Assembly (NCBI RefSeq): GCF_050306235.1
Contig: NZ_JBLWFH010000009.1
Location: 1-64,000, forward strand
Source: Glaciecola sp947496235
GTDB lineage: Bacteria; Pseudomonadota; Gammaproteobacteria; Enterobacterales; Alteromonadaceae
Length of the DNA stretch: 64,000 nucleotides
Reading direction: 5' to 3'
In this document: positions 52,551 to 62,009 of the stretch, piece by piece
Position numbering within the stretch: position 1 is the stretch's first letter
Layout: the number at the start of each line of letters is the position of its first letter
Program-made: the position numbers and the translations under genes
The notes under the pieces: generated by a model
Told to the model about the DNA's origin: nothing
Seen by the model: the letters and a program-made list of their open reading frames with translations, nothing else
Databases searched by the model: none

Positions 52551-53455
52551 ATTAACTGACCCGTTTCAGATTTGACCAATGCCACATATGCCTGTTGTAA
52601 TTGTTTCATAATAGGTGATTCACCGCTGCCGATGGTTCGTCCATCCACTTCAGCCACAGGTGTAAGTCCGGCAAAAGTCCCTGTTATGAAAGCTTCGTCA
52701 GCTGAATAAACATCCGATAAAGTAAAGTTTTTACAAAACACAGGAATAGAGGTTTGTTTTGCAACTTGAATCACCTTACTGCGGGTAATACCGTCTAAAC
52801 AATAATCGCCTGTGGATGTCCAGAGTTCACCTTTATTCACGATAAAAAAATGGGTTGAGTTACAGGTAGCAACAAAGCCATGAGGATCCAACATCAATGC
52901 TTCATCTACGCCAGCTTTAGATGCTTGAATGCAAGCAAAAATACAATTTAATTTGGAATGTGTATTGAGCTTTGGATCTTGTACGTCAGAATATCCTCGC
53001 CTCACATGAGTTGTGAATAAACGAACACCTTTAGAAGAAGGAGCAATAGGTTCTTTGTATTCAGCAATGATGACTATGGTGGGCGGAGAGATTGTCACCC
53101 TTGGGTCTTGATAAGGCGTAGATTTCTCACCTCGGGTTATCATTAAACGAATATGCACTTGGTCAGACATTTGATTGGCATCACAGGTATCATAAATGCG
53201 TTTCACCAATTGTTGTTTACTCAGTCCTATATCCATATCTAAAGCCGTGGCACCTTTATATAGCCGCTCCATGTGCTCATTGATGAAGGCCAATTTTCCC
53301 TCATGCATGCGAATGCCTTCCCATACGCCATCACCCAATATAAAACCGCTATCAAACACGGATATCTTAGCGTCTGCTCTAGGAAATAATTGGCCATTAA
53401 TGTTTATGAGAATGTCTTGATTGCGAGGATCCGCATGAAAATTGTGAGTGCCCAC
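52547..53455 (-). CDS. Class-IV aminotransferase (branched-chain / D-amino acid aminotransferase family)
   Basis: 302 residues, the size of IlvE or D-amino acid transaminase. PLP-binding Lys in KLNTHSKLN (about residue 160), SDVQDPKLNTHSK preceding it, and the fold-IV motifs FDSGFILGDGVWEGIR, EALMLDPHGFVATCNSTHFFIV (Glu near the cofactor pyridine N) and FITGTFAGLTPV. The SNGF/ATCNSTHFF sequence and single-copy context do not separate branched-chain from D-amino-acid specificity. It is the first gene of the pair with the sulfotransferase-like protein. Confidence 0.88.
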   Translation of the reverse strand: MGTHNFHADPRNQDILININGQLFPRADAKISVFDSGFILGDGVWEGIRMHEGKLAFINEHMERLYKGATALDMDIGLSKQQLVKRIYDTCDANQMSDQVHIRLMITRGEKSTPYQDPRVTISPPTIVIIAEYKEPIAPSSKGVRLFTTHVRRGYSDVQDPKLNTHSKLNCIFACIQASKAGVDEALMLDPHGFVATCNSTHFFIVNKGELWTSTGDYCLDGITRSKVIQVAKQTSIPVFCKNFTLSDVYSADEAFITGTFAGLTPVAEVDGRTIGSGESPIMKQLQQAYVALVKSETGQLI

Positions 53456-53755
53456 AGTTGCCTTGGATGGTTATTTATATATTTGATGTTCAATGTATCA
53501 TGAATTTCAACAAAAACGGAAATGTTCTTGGGGCAAATGAAGCAGTTATTTTGATGGGTTTCACAGGGGAAAGTTTGATAAATTCAGTGATAGGGTTACA
53601 ATGCAGTTGTCGCAATAAAACGGTTAGGAGAATGCAAATGATAGTAGCAAGCCTGACCGAGCATAAGAGATAAATTTACTTACATTTTGCTCGGTTTATA
53701 ACCGGGGCTAATGCCCCCTTACCATTATTATTAACTTATGTGTTAAGGGTTTGCG
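53456..53755. other. Intergenic region with hairpins, no convincing gene
   Basis: About 300 bp between the minus-strand aminotransferase and rsgA. A plus-strand frame of 71 codons exists but its composition and lack of a ribosome site make it unlikely. Near rsgA there is a stem made of ACCGAGCA and TGCTCGGT (about 53659-53698, long loop) and a short GC hairpin at 53704-53717 (GGGGC / GCCCC). They may shape the rsgA leader. The promoters of both divergent genes must lie here. Confidence 0.5.
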
Positions 53756-54799
53756 ATGACAAATTTTCAATCATTAACTTCACTTGGTTGGTCACCATTT
53801 TTTCAACAACAACTTACCCTTGAAGAATGGGAACAAACCATTCCTGCTCGTATATTTGAGCAACAAAAATCAATTTTAACAGCTACAACAGATACTTCTA
53901 ATATTAGTATTCCCGTCCACCATTCGATGCCAGAGATGACGGTAGGAGACTGGGTATTATTGGATAAAGAACAGAACTTTTTGCGGCTGTTGGACAGGAA
54001 GTCATGCTTTAAACGCAAGGCTGCTGGCATTCAGCAGCGCTTTCAACTTATCGCTTCTAATGTAGATACCGCTTTTATTTTGATGTCGATGAATCTCGAT
54101 TTTAATCTTAATCGATTAGAGCGATATTTATCCTTGGTCAATGAAGCAGGCGTTGAGCCAGTAGTTATTTTAACTAAAAGTGACTTGGTTACTTCTACTG
54201 AAGAGTGGCAACAGCAAATTTTAGCTATGGACAACACCTTAGCCGTAATTCCGGTGAATGCGTTTGAAAGATCTTGTTTAGACACACTTTCTCCTTGGCT
54301 TAGCCTGGGTAAAACTTGTGTGTTACTTGGTTCATCGGGAGTAGGTAAGTCAACGTTAACCAATACGCTTATTGGAAAACCTCAGCAGTTAACCAATGAA
54401 ATTCGATTGCAGGATGCCAAAGGCAGGCATACCACCACCAGTCGTTCTCTTTTAAAACTTGAGAATGGTGGTTTAGTTCTAGATACGCCGGGTATGCGTG
54501 AGTTGCAACTTGCCGATTGTGAGACAGGGATCTCGGCGACTTTTGCCGACATCGAAGGCTTATCGTCGGAATGCAGGTTTAAAGACTGCCAACATATCAA
54601 CGAACCGGGGTGCGCGGTAATAACCGCGGTAGAAAGCGGACAAATTACCCAACGTCGATTAAGCAGCTACCACAAACTTATAAGAGAGGAAGCGAATAAC
54701 TCTGCATCTATTGCTGAAAAACGCGCGAAAGAAAAATCTTTCGGCAAGTTTGTAAAACACACTATGAAGCAAGCATACAAACTAAAAGGCCGTGATTAA
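53756..54799 (+). CDS. rsgA: Ribosome small-subunit-dependent GTPase RsgA
   Basis: 347 residues. It acts in 30S maturation. N-terminal OB fold, then the circularly permuted GTPase with G4 (TKSDL) before G1 (GSSGVGKSTL, ~residue 194), then G3 (DTPGMREL), and a C-terminal zinc motif with CRFKDCQHINEPGC. The arrangement is diagnostic. AAGGG precedes the ATG. orn, its neighbour in E. coli, is not here. Confidence 0.96.
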   Translation: MTNFQSLTSLGWSPFFQQQLTLEEWEQTIPARIFEQQKSILTATTDTSNISIPVHHSMPEMTVGDWVLLDKEQNFLRLLDRKSCFKRKAAGIQQRFQLIASNVDTAFILMSMNLDFNLNRLERYLSLVNEAGVEPVVILTKSDLVTSTEEWQQQILAMDNTLAVIPVNAFERSCLDTLSPWLSLGKTCVLLGSSGVGKSTLTNTLIGKPQQLTNEIRLQDAKGRHTTTSRSLLKLENGGLVLDTPGMRELQLADCETGISATFADIEGLSSECRFKDCQHINEPGCAVITAVESGQITQRRLSSYHKLIREEANNSASIAEKRAKEKSFGKFVKHTMKQAYKLKGRD

Positions 54800-54897
54800 A
54801 CGGCCTTAGCTCGCTTATTTCCAGCCAATTCCTAGGTGATTTTTCTCATATAGCCTAAGCTTTGCCATCTCAGTGACAAGTTTAACTGACTGCCAAT

Positions 54898-55263
54898 TTA
54901 ATTAGACTCCTTGGCATACTGGATTGCAGCTTGGTGATCAGGCTTTAAAGGTAGAGGTTTGAAAGGGCTTATGTTTGTGCCCCCTGTATTTCCAATGGGA
55001 ACCAATCCTATGGCTGTTTTAGTGGCTGCACCTACTATCCGCACAATTTGACCAAGCATTTCTTTTATATCTTTACGATTAAATGCCCATTTGAACATCA
55101 ACACATGGACTTTTACATGCCACCATGTTGATTCTTGTCCTAAAACATGCGCATTTTCCAAATGCTGGAAAGCTCTTTCATAATCCTTATTTTCAAAATG
55201 AATTTGGGATAACTGAATCTCAGATTCTACAAAGGGGGTTATCTTTCGGGAAAACTGACTCAT
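54898..55263 (-). CDS. DUF3703 domain-containing protein
   Basis: 121 residues, soluble. It has the DUF3703 pattern: E-x-H-L-G-Q-E-type helices (AFQHLENAHVLGQESTWWHVKVHVLMFKWAFNRKDIKEMLGQIVRIVGAATKTAIGLVPIGNTGG) with conserved His and Trp that could bind metal or haem-like groups. Function unknown. It converges with rsgA and is divergent from the NTF2-like gene. Confidence 0.85.
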   Translation of the reverse strand: MSQFSRKITPFVESEIQLSQIHFENKDYERAFQHLENAHVLGQESTWWHVKVHVLMFKWAFNRKDIKEMLGQIVRIVGAATKTAIGLVPIGNTGGTNISPFKPLPLKPDHQAAIQYAKESN

Positions 55264-55471
55264 TATAAAAATCCTTTTGCAATGGAAGATGTTAAAGCTG
55301 AATATTAATACATAACCCTTGTGTTATAAAATCACCTAAATACACAGATATATGTCAACATTTGAATTACAAAAATGTCAGCGTATGATGAGAAACTAGC
55401 GTTAGCGGCTTATACTCAATGATTAATAGTTAAACTCCTAAATTAAAAAGAGTCAAAGGAGAGAAAATTCA

Positions 55472-55861
55472 ATGATGGACAATAAAGAAATTGTTTTAGA
55501 ATTTTATGCGGCAGGCGGTCGTGGTGATATGGATACCTGTTTGAGTTTAATTTCAGATGAAATTATTTGGACAAATATAGGTTCGACAAAATTTTCCGGT
55601 ACCTTCAAGGGCAAACAAGCGTTATTAAATGATTTATTAGGTCCTTTGTTTGGGCAACTGAAAGCAGGGATTACATCAACCATCGAGAATGTAATATGCG
55701 AAGGTAATACTGTGGTTATACAAACCAAGGGCCAAGCGGAAACCCACGAAGGAAAAGCATATAACAATACCTATTGCCAAGTAATGACCGTTGAAAATGG
55801 CAAAATTATTCAGGTTACCGAATATTTTGATACTGCGTTGGTAGATGCCGTTTTAGACTAG
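55472..55861 (+). CDS. NTF2-like (SnoaL-type) protein
   Basis: 129 residues. It starts MMDNKEIVLEFYAAGGRGDMDTCLSLISDEIIW, the helix-strand opening of the SnoaL/ketosteroid-isomerase-like fold, and ends ENGKIIQVTEYFDTALVDAVL. The fold serves many functions (isomerase, hydratase, binding protein), and no catalytic Asp/His pair can be assigned with certainty. AAAGGAGAG precedes the ATG at a good distance. Confidence 0.85.
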   Translation: MMDNKEIVLEFYAAGGRGDMDTCLSLISDEIIWTNIGSTKFSGTFKGKQALLNDLLGPLFGQLKAGITSTIENVICEGNTVVIQTKGQAETHEGKAYNNTYCQVMTVENGKIIQVTEYFDTALVDAVLD

Positions 55862-55903
55862 TAACGCAATTTTTAAAGCGGAAAACTATTGTCTAAAATT
55901 TAG

Positions 55904-56425
55904 CTACTTAACCATATAAAAATCCAATTCAACGCTATCGGCATTGCGACGACCAGTAGAAATAAAAACCGCTTTGTTTAGCCAGGCATAAGGACTGTCC
56001 TCTGCAACTTCTAAGGTTGCTATTGTACGCATGTAATAGTCTGTAGCTGCAACGGGTTCACCTTTGGCAAGTTTAGCCAATATCTCAGGCGAAGCGGTGC
56101 GAATCCCACTATCTTGCACGTAAATAATGTGGCCATCTTCAGTTTGAATACTATATTTGGCAACTAAATCAGCAGTACCATCGTTTCTCACCGTTTGCCA
56201 ATCTGCTCCGCCCGAGAGCACTTTGCCTTTTAATTTTGGACCCGAAAAGGAACCTCCATTAATGCCTATAATTCGCCGCTTGCCATACTTGGTCATTCCT
56301 AACTCTTGTGGTGGGTCCAAAGTGACGAAAGCTTTAAAAACAAATTCCAATGAGGGGGATGGAAGATCATTTGATTGGGCTGGAAACACAAAAAGCATGC
56401 ACAAAAAGGGTATTATGGTTCGCAT
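55904..56425 (-). CDS. DUF3237 family periplasmic protein
   Basis: 173 residues from the ATG at 56425, which has AGGAG 7 nt upstream; an earlier in-frame ATG at 56458 has no site and breaks up the signal peptide. N-terminal signal (residues 1-~20, ending PAQS), then the DUF3237 beta domain (FVTLDPPQELGMTKYGKRRIIGINGGSFSGPKLKGKVLSGGADWQTVRNDGTADLVAKYSIQT). The family is often found near oxidoreductases and its function is unknown. Confidence 0.87.
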   Translation of the reverse strand: MRTIIPFLCMLFVFPAQSNDLPSPSLEFVFKAFVTLDPPQELGMTKYGKRRIIGINGGSFSGPKLKGKVLSGGADWQTVRNDGTADLVAKYSIQTEDGHIIYVQDSGIRTASPEILAKLAKGEPVAATDYYMRTIATLEVAEDSPYAWLNKAVFISTGRRNADSVELDFYMVK

Positions 56426-56713
56426 ACAATCACTCCTAGTGGTTAAAGTTAGAAACATAAGCTAATTTAGAAACGACACTTAAGTTTGCATTAAGTATTT
56501 TAAAAAACGATGCAGTTCTTATTCCATGGCATAAATATTGTTTGTGGTCTGAGTCAGCTATCTCAAAATAAACAGAACTTTCTTGAGCCAGTTTGATTTT
56601 AAAAACATATAACAATATATCAGTCTGCAATCTTGTCATTGAGTAAATTTAGATTCAGTCTAATTAAAGCGCAGAAACCGTACAGGTTGTAACTCAACGG
56701 AAATCAAAATTCT

Positions 56714-58336
56714 ATGTATCATTGTAAACTCTTTATCTCTATCATCTTTCTTTGTGTAGGTTTGGCGGCTTGTGACACTCAAAAACATCCAGCGTCTTCG
56801 ACAGACCAACAACAGACTACAGATCCAAACACCCCTATGATTGTGAAGATTGAATCCGGAAAAATACAGGGTAGCGAGGCCAATAATGGCGTTTTGTCGT
56901 TTAAAGGCGTTCCTTTTGCGAAAGCACCTGTAGGTGATTTGCGTTGGGCTGCTCCTCAATCCCCTACACCTTGGCAGGATACTTTAGATGCAGCAAGTTA
57001 TGGGGCTGATTGTATGCAAAAGCCCTTTCCAAGTGATGCAGCGCCTTTGGGAACTGAACCTGCAGAAGATTGTTTATTTGTAAATGTTTGGACCAAGGCT
57101 GAAAATCTCGACAAAAAATTACCTGTGGTAATTTGGATTTATGGTGGTGGTTTTGTTAATGGTGGCTCTTCACCAGAGGTCTATAGTGGTGATTATTTTG
57201 CCCAACAAGATATCGTTTTTGTTAGTTTTAACTATCGTTTAGGGCGTTTTGGTTTCTTCGCACATCCTGCGTTAACTGCGTCAGAAGGCGGTTCGGGTAA
57301 TTACGGATATATGGATCAGGTTTTTGCGCTAGGTTGGGTCCAACGCAATATCTCTGCTTTCGGAGGCAACCCAGAACAAGTGACAATTATGGGAGAATCT
57401 GCCGGTGGAGGTTCGGTAATCAACCTTTTAACGTCCAAAGAAGCCGGAGGCAAGTTTCACCAAGCAATCGTAATGTCAGGAGGTGGTCGTGGACCCTTAA
57501 TGGGGCCTAGGAAAGTGTCTGAGGCTATTGGTGACCGTAAGTCTGCTGAATGGTATGGGGTTAATTTTGCCGAGCAATACGGTATTCAAGGTAAGGGCCC
57601 TGAAGCGCTAGAAGCACTTAGAGCTTTATCTGCTGAACAAGTCACTGATGGCTTAAATATGTCTTCTATGGGTAACCAGCAAACCTATGCCGGTGGTCCA
57701 TTGGTCGATGGTGAAACGTCTGTAGAAGACCCTGAAAGCGCATTCTCGCAAGGAAATTTTAGTAAAGTTCCACTTATTATCGGTACCACAAGTATGGATA
57801 TAGGTTTTGGGTTCGCGCCTTCAAAAGCCGCATTTTTCGAACAGTTCGGTGCTCAAGCTGAGATGGCAAAAATGCTATATGATCCAAAAGGAAACACCGA
57901 TGTTACTATGCTAAATATGTATCACGGTGCAGATAAGATGATGCATGAACCTGCTCATTATTTGGCAACCCAGTTTAGACAACATGATTTGCCAGCTTGG
58001 GTCTATAGATTTTCTTATGTCGCAGAATCTATGCGAAATCAGTGGCCTGGCGCTCCGCACGCTACTGAAATTCCGTACTTTTTAAATACAGTAGAGGCAA
58101 AATATCAACAAGCTCTGACTGCACTTGATAAACAAGCAAGTGAGCTGTCAGCGAGTTACTTTATTAACTTTGTGAAAACCGGTAATCCAAATTCAGAGAG
58201 TCTAGAATTTTGGCCTAAATTTGACCTTTATGAACCGCAAATTTTAAATATTCAAAATGACGCTAAAGCTTCTATAGGCGCAGATCCTTTTCAAGATCGT
58301 GTTGAGCTTGTTAAAGGATTGCGTGAAAGCAATTAA
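56714..58336 (+). CDS. Type-B carboxylesterase, lipoprotein
   Basis: 540 residues. Signal with lipobox LAAC near residue 20, then a linker rich in Thr/Gln, then the alpha/beta-hydrolase domain of the carboxylesterase B family: GVPFAKAPVGDLRWA, EDCLFVNVW, IYGGGFVNGGSS (oxyanion hole), GESAGGGS (nucleophile Ser near residue 229) and GAPHATEIPY (catalytic His). It would hydrolyse ester bonds outside the inner membrane. It is the first of three consecutive exported hydrolase genes; the gap to the amidase is 70 bp. Confidence 0.9.
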   Translation: MYHCKLFISIIFLCVGLAACDTQKHPASSTDQQQTTDPNTPMIVKIESGKIQGSEANNGVLSFKGVPFAKAPVGDLRWAAPQSPTPWQDTLDAASYGADCMQKPFPSDAAPLGTEPAEDCLFVNVWTKAENLDKKLPVVIWIYGGGFVNGGSSPEVYSGDYFAQQDIVFVSFNYRLGRFGFFAHPALTASEGGSGNYGYMDQVFALGWVQRNISAFGGNPEQVTIMGESAGGGSVINLLTSKEAGGKFHQAIVMSGGGRGPLMGPRKVSEAIGDRKSAEWYGVNFAEQYGIQGKGPEALEALRALSAEQVTDGLNMSSMGNQQTYAGGPLVDGETSVEDPESAFSQGNFSKVPLIIGTTSMDIGFGFAPSKAAFFEQFGAQAEMAKMLYDPKGNTDVTMLNMYHGADKMMHEPAHYLATQFRQHDLPAWVYRFSYVAESMRNQWPGAPHATEIPYFLNTVEAKYQQALTALDKQASELSASYFINFVKTGNPNSESLEFWPKFDLYEPQILNIQNDAKASIGADPFQDRVELVKGLRESN

Positions 58337-58406
58337 AACACTTTGGTATAATTGTGAAAAAGCAGGCTTAGTGGCATATTACTGAGACTAAAATTTTAGG
58401 ATATAA

Positions 58407-59939
58407 ATGATGCATCGTTTTATCGCACTAATAGCCACGGTTTGTTTTTCTTTTTCTGCAGTAGCAAAAATCACTTTGTCGGAACTCAATTGGTCTCAAG
58501 CCAACGCTAAGTTGCAAGCGGGTGAAATTACCAGTGAACAATTGGTGCGCTACTATTTACAGCGCATTGAATTGGTAGATAATAGAGAAAATAGCACTAA
58601 TGCCGTTTCACAAATTAGTCCTACAGCACTCAAAGTGGCGATGGAACTGGATAAAGAAAGAGCCGAAAAGGGGCCTAGAAGTCCAATTCACGGTATGCCT
58701 GTTTTATTGAAAGATAATATTGATACTGGCGACGGAATGAGCAACAGTGCTGGTTCATTGGCTCTTAAAAATAACTTTCCTAATGAAGATGCATTTTTAG
58801 TGCAAAGACTCAAAGATGCGGGGGCGATTATCTTAGGCAAAACTAACTTAAGTGAATGGGCAAACTTTCGATCATCTCGTAGCAGTAGCGGTTGGTCTGG
58901 CATGTATGGTCAAACCCGCAATCCTTATGATTTAACTCGCAGCCCTTGTGGATCTAGTTCAGGTTCTGGGGTGGCTGTCGCTGCAGATTTTACCTTATTG
59001 GCGGTAGGCACAGAAACCGATGGTTCGGTGACTTGTCCATCTTCGGTAAATGGCATAGTGGGCATAAAACCCACTTTGGGTTTAGTTAGTCGAAATGGTA
59101 TTATTCCTATTTCTCATAGCCAAGATACAGCTGGACCTATGGCGCGCTCTGTCGCTGGCGCTGTTGCTTTACTGCAAGCCATGGTGAGTTTTGATGATAA
59201 TGACAAGCAAGCGATTAAGGCGGATGTTGATTATCTATCTCATTTAAAAGCGGATGGTTTAAAAGGCAAGCGCATTGGTGTTGTGCGAGAGCTCAGTGGT
59301 TATCATGCAGACGTAGATGCAGTATTTGAAAAGCAAATTGAATTACTGAAAAGTGCTGGTGCTGAAATCATCGATAAGGTGGAATTACCAGACCGCAGAA
59401 AATGGGGATCACTGGAATATCAAATTCTAATTTATGAATTCAAACCAGACCTTGAACAATACCTAGCCAGCACTGCCGAAGGCGTGCCCAAAACCCTTGA
59501 ACAGCTCATTGAATTTAATAAACAACATGCTGACGATGAAATGCCATATTTTGGTCAAGAAATATTTTTGCAAGCCCTTAAACCCAGTTTGTCTGAACAA
59601 GAATATGTTGAAAAACAAGCCCAGTTGAAAAAAATGTCAGGTCCTGATGGGATTGACGCAGCGTTAAAACAACATGATTTAGACATGTTAATTGCGCCTA
59701 GTAATCAAGGTGCTTGGAAAATTGATCATTTAACTGGAGACCACTTTTTAGGGGCTGCCAGTGGACCAGCGGCCATTTCAGGATATCCACATATCACAGT
59801 GCCTATGGGATATGTTCAAGGCATGCCGGTGGGACTTTCGTTCTTTGGCACCAAGTTATCTGAACCCGTGTTAATTGAAGCCGCCTATCATTTTGAGCAG
59901 ATTAGCAAAGCACGTAAAGCACCTTCACTTTCAAACTAA
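58407..59939 (+). CDS. Exported amidase (amidase signature family)
   Basis: 510 residues. Signal peptide at residues 1-~20 (LIATVCFSFSAVAK). The Ser-cisSer-Lys triad context is seen in GMPVLLKDNIDTG (Lys near residue 101), SPCGSSSGSGVAVA, and GTETDGSVTCPSSVNGIVGIKPT (nucleophile Ser near residue 208). GTETDGS replaces the more common GTDTGGS, which is tolerated in the family. It hydrolyses an amide of unknown identity in the periplasm. Two ATG codons lie in tandem at the start. A terminator follows at 59961. Confidence 0.9.
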   Translation: MMHRFIALIATVCFSFSAVAKITLSELNWSQANAKLQAGEITSEQLVRYYLQRIELVDNRENSTNAVSQISPTALKVAMELDKERAEKGPRSPIHGMPVLLKDNIDTGDGMSNSAGSLALKNNFPNEDAFLVQRLKDAGAIILGKTNLSEWANFRSSRSSSGWSGMYGQTRNPYDLTRSPCGSSSGSGVAVAADFTLLAVGTETDGSVTCPSSVNGIVGIKPTLGLVSRNGIIPISHSQDTAGPMARSVAGAVALLQAMVSFDDNDKQAIKADVDYLSHLKADGLKGKRIGVVRELSGYHADVDAVFEKQIELLKSAGAEIIDKVELPDRRKWGSLEYQILIYEFKPDLEQYLASTAEGVPKTLEQLIEFNKQHADDEMPYFGQEIFLQALKPSLSEQEYVEKQAQLKKMSGPDGIDAALKQHDLDMLIAPSNQGAWKIDHLTGDHFLGAASGPAAISGYPHITVPMGYVQGMPVGLSFFGTKLSEPVLIEAAYHFEQISKARKAPSLSN

Positions 59940-59960
59940 TTTATTGTTAGTTTTAAATTT

Positions 59961-59988
59961 AATGGTCAGCATAATGCTGGCCATTTTT
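59961..59988 (+). terminator. Terminator after the amidase gene
   Basis: A stem between AATGGTCAGC (59961-59970) and GCTGGCCATT (59976-59985) with one G-T pair, followed by five T. Confidence 0.88.
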
Positions 59989-60113
59989 ATTGCCCTAAAA
60001 TAAATCCTAACTGCTTCACCTTTATTTTACCCATCGCCTAGTAATCTAGCTCCCAAGTCAAAACGATTAGCAAAAGATATCGTTGAATAATTGCTAAATA
60101 AAAGGAATAGGGT

Positions 60114-61643
60114 ATGAAACTTTCGTTAGTAACACTTGCAACAGCGGTGATATTGGGAACTTCAGTGTTAACCGGTTGTGGTTCTGGCAGTGGTGATTCT
60201 TCCAATAATTCACCCATTAACAATTTGCCGGCGCAAAACATAGCAGTTGAATATCAAGGGGTTTGGGCATCGCCTGCTAATGGTAAAGTATGGCAAATTA
60301 CGTCCAATAATGTCTCAGGATTTAGCTACACCAGTGATTTTTGTATTAAAACCGACGAATTGGAAGGTATTTCCAACGCCGAACTAAGCACATATTTACG
60401 ATTAAGTGCAGATGGCAATTCCCTTGAAGAATATACGCTAAGTTCTCAGTCTGGATTTAATCAGCTATTGCAAACATTTGAAAAAGCCACAGCACTACCC
60501 AATGCCTGCATTAATAATCTAGTTGCCCTGAAAGGGCAACAAGGCTATCAGTATAATGCCGAGCGAGATTTCGATATGTTTTATCAATTATTTGCTGAGC
60601 ATTATGTTGATTTCGGTTTGAAGGATGTCGACTGGCCTGGCTTATACGCCCAGATCGCACCATTGTTAAATACTGCTTCAAATGAACAAGAACTATTTGA
60701 AGCTATCGCTGAAATGCTTACGCCATTAGCCGATTCTCACAACAGTATCATTTTTGAAAATGGCACTAGCTTTAACGTCAATAATAAGCCGCTGATGTAT
60801 CAGGTATTGATTCAAGAATATGCACAAAATAATGGCTTGCCGTTTCCTTTGGAGGAAGATGATTTGACACCTGCCATCGCGGCTCAGATTAATCAATATA
60901 TCGACCAGCAGATTCAAGCATTTTATGGGGTTGTTGATGGTTATGCAGAAAACCAAAATCAAATTAAAACTGCAGCCAATGGCCAGTTTGTGTGGTTTGA
61001 AACCAATGGTGTAGGCTATTTAAGAATCAATAATATGGCTTATTTTACAGAACAAAACGATGCGGATATTCCTCAATATTTGTTTGATGCTTGGTATGAG
61101 GCGTTGAATGAGGCCTTGGACCAAGTCATTGATGATTTTGCCAATACGCAAGGATTGATTATTGATATACGTACCAATGGTGGTGGTCAAGAAACGCTAA
61201 GTTTAGCCATTGCAGGGCGATTTGCTGACCAAACAAGACATGCCTATAGCAAACAAACGAGGTTAGGTAGCGATAAAACTGCTTTAAACCAAGTATTTGT
61301 TGAGCCTTTAGGGGATTCACAGTACACAGGTAATATTGTGGTATTAACCAGTGCTACCACTACGTCAGCAGGGGAGTATTTTGCTCAAACTATGTCGGTA
61401 ATGCCTCATGTCACCTTAGTAGGGGAGGCAACACAAGGCGCATTGTCGACCACATTAGACTGGATTCTTCCTGTAGGTTTTGAGCTAAAATTATCCAATC
61501 AGTTTTTCTATAATCCGCAAGGACAATGGCTGGAAGGTAGTGGTATCTCAGTGGATGTTGAAGTGCCGTTTTTAGAACTGGAAGATAGAGAAAATGATAT
61601 AGACACAGCAATAGAAACTGCAGCGCAACTTTTATTGCAATAG
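60114..61643 (+). CDS. S41-family peptidase, lipoprotein
   Basis: 509 residues. Lipobox LTGC at about residue 22, then a Ser/Asn-rich linker. The S41 catalytic core is in the C-terminal part: a strand LIIDIRTNGGGQ, then VVLTSATTTSAGEYFAQTMS with the catalytic Ser near residue 416 (S-A-T-T-T-S-A-G-E), and VTLVGEATQGALSTTLDWILP. No PDZ domain is obvious; the N-terminal ~300 residues contain a domain I cannot name. AAAGGAATAGGGT precedes the ATG. A terminator follows at 61666. Confidence 0.87.
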   Translation: MKLSLVTLATAVILGTSVLTGCGSGSGDSSNNSPINNLPAQNIAVEYQGVWASPANGKVWQITSNNVSGFSYTSDFCIKTDELEGISNAELSTYLRLSADGNSLEEYTLSSQSGFNQLLQTFEKATALPNACINNLVALKGQQGYQYNAERDFDMFYQLFAEHYVDFGLKDVDWPGLYAQIAPLLNTASNEQELFEAIAEMLTPLADSHNSIIFENGTSFNVNNKPLMYQVLIQEYAQNNGLPFPLEEDDLTPAIAAQINQYIDQQIQAFYGVVDGYAENQNQIKTAANGQFVWFETNGVGYLRINNMAYFTEQNDADIPQYLFDAWYEALNEALDQVIDDFANTQGLIIDIRTNGGGQETLSLAIAGRFADQTRHAYSKQTRLGSDKTALNQVFVEPLGDSQYTGNIVVLTSATTTSAGEYFAQTMSVMPHVTLVGEATQGALSTTLDWILPVGFELKLSNQFFYNPQGQWLEGSGISVDVEVPFLELEDRENDIDTAIETAAQLLLQ

Positions 61644-61665
61644 TGCTAAATTCCATTTACGTCTA

Positions 61666-61694
61666 AACAGCCTTCTTTGCGAGGCTGTTTTTTT
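61666..61694 (+). terminator. Terminator after the S41 peptidase gene
   Basis: Nine-base stem (61666-61674 with 61682-61690), 8-nt loop, then a T run. Confidence 0.9.
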
Positions 61695-61789
61695 ATCCGT
61701 TAAATTTAAACTTGAAGTTTAGTCAACGATGGGACTAAACCAAGGTTGTGTTAGTGTGCGTTTTGACACAAAATATCGCTTCTCACAGT

Positions 61790-61865
61790 CACCCCTTAGT
61801 TTAACTGGATAAAACGGAGACCTCCTAAGTCTTTGATACAGGTTCAAGTCCTGTAGGGGTGGCCA
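61790..61865 (+). tRNA. tRNA-Arg (anticodon CCU)
   Basis: 76 nt with encoded CCA. Acceptor arms CACCCCT (61790-61796) and AGGGGTG (61855-61861), discriminator G, then CCA. D arm, anticodon arm with stem AGAC/GTCT and loop CTCCTAA (anticodon CCT), and a T arm with GGTTCAAGTCC. The closest E. coli gene is argW, a known phage integration site. The DNA after it looks like an island. Confidence 0.95.
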
Positions 61866-61898
61866 AATATTGGTCGATTTTGACCCGAAACCAATAGT

Positions 61899-62009
61899 GT
61901 GAATGTTAAAACGCAACTGGCCAACGAATATAAGAAGATGCAGTTACAAGGAGTAGAATCTTATTTTAGGGAAGCATTCGGTTTACCAAACTCAGGATTT
62001 AATAGATGA
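61899..62009 (+). CDS. Short leader-like open frame coupled to the next gene
   Basis: 36 codons from a GTG at 61899, or 23 codons from an ATG at 61938 that has AAGAAG directly before it. The stop TGA at 62007-62009 overlaps the ATG of the following gene (ATGA). The overlap suggests translation of the pair. It could also be a remnant of a gene cut by integration next to the tRNA. No family recognised. Confidence 0.35.
   Translation: MNVKTQLANEYKKMQLQGVESYFREAFGLPNSGFNR

Noticed and set aside
53458..53673. 71-codon plus-strand frame between the aminotransferase gene and rsgA
   Set aside because: No ribosome site, odd composition, and it covers the region that must hold the promoters.
61773..61778. 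TTGACA as the -35 of the tRNA-Arg promoter
   Set aside because: It lies only 12 bp before the tRNA, too close to be used as its -35.
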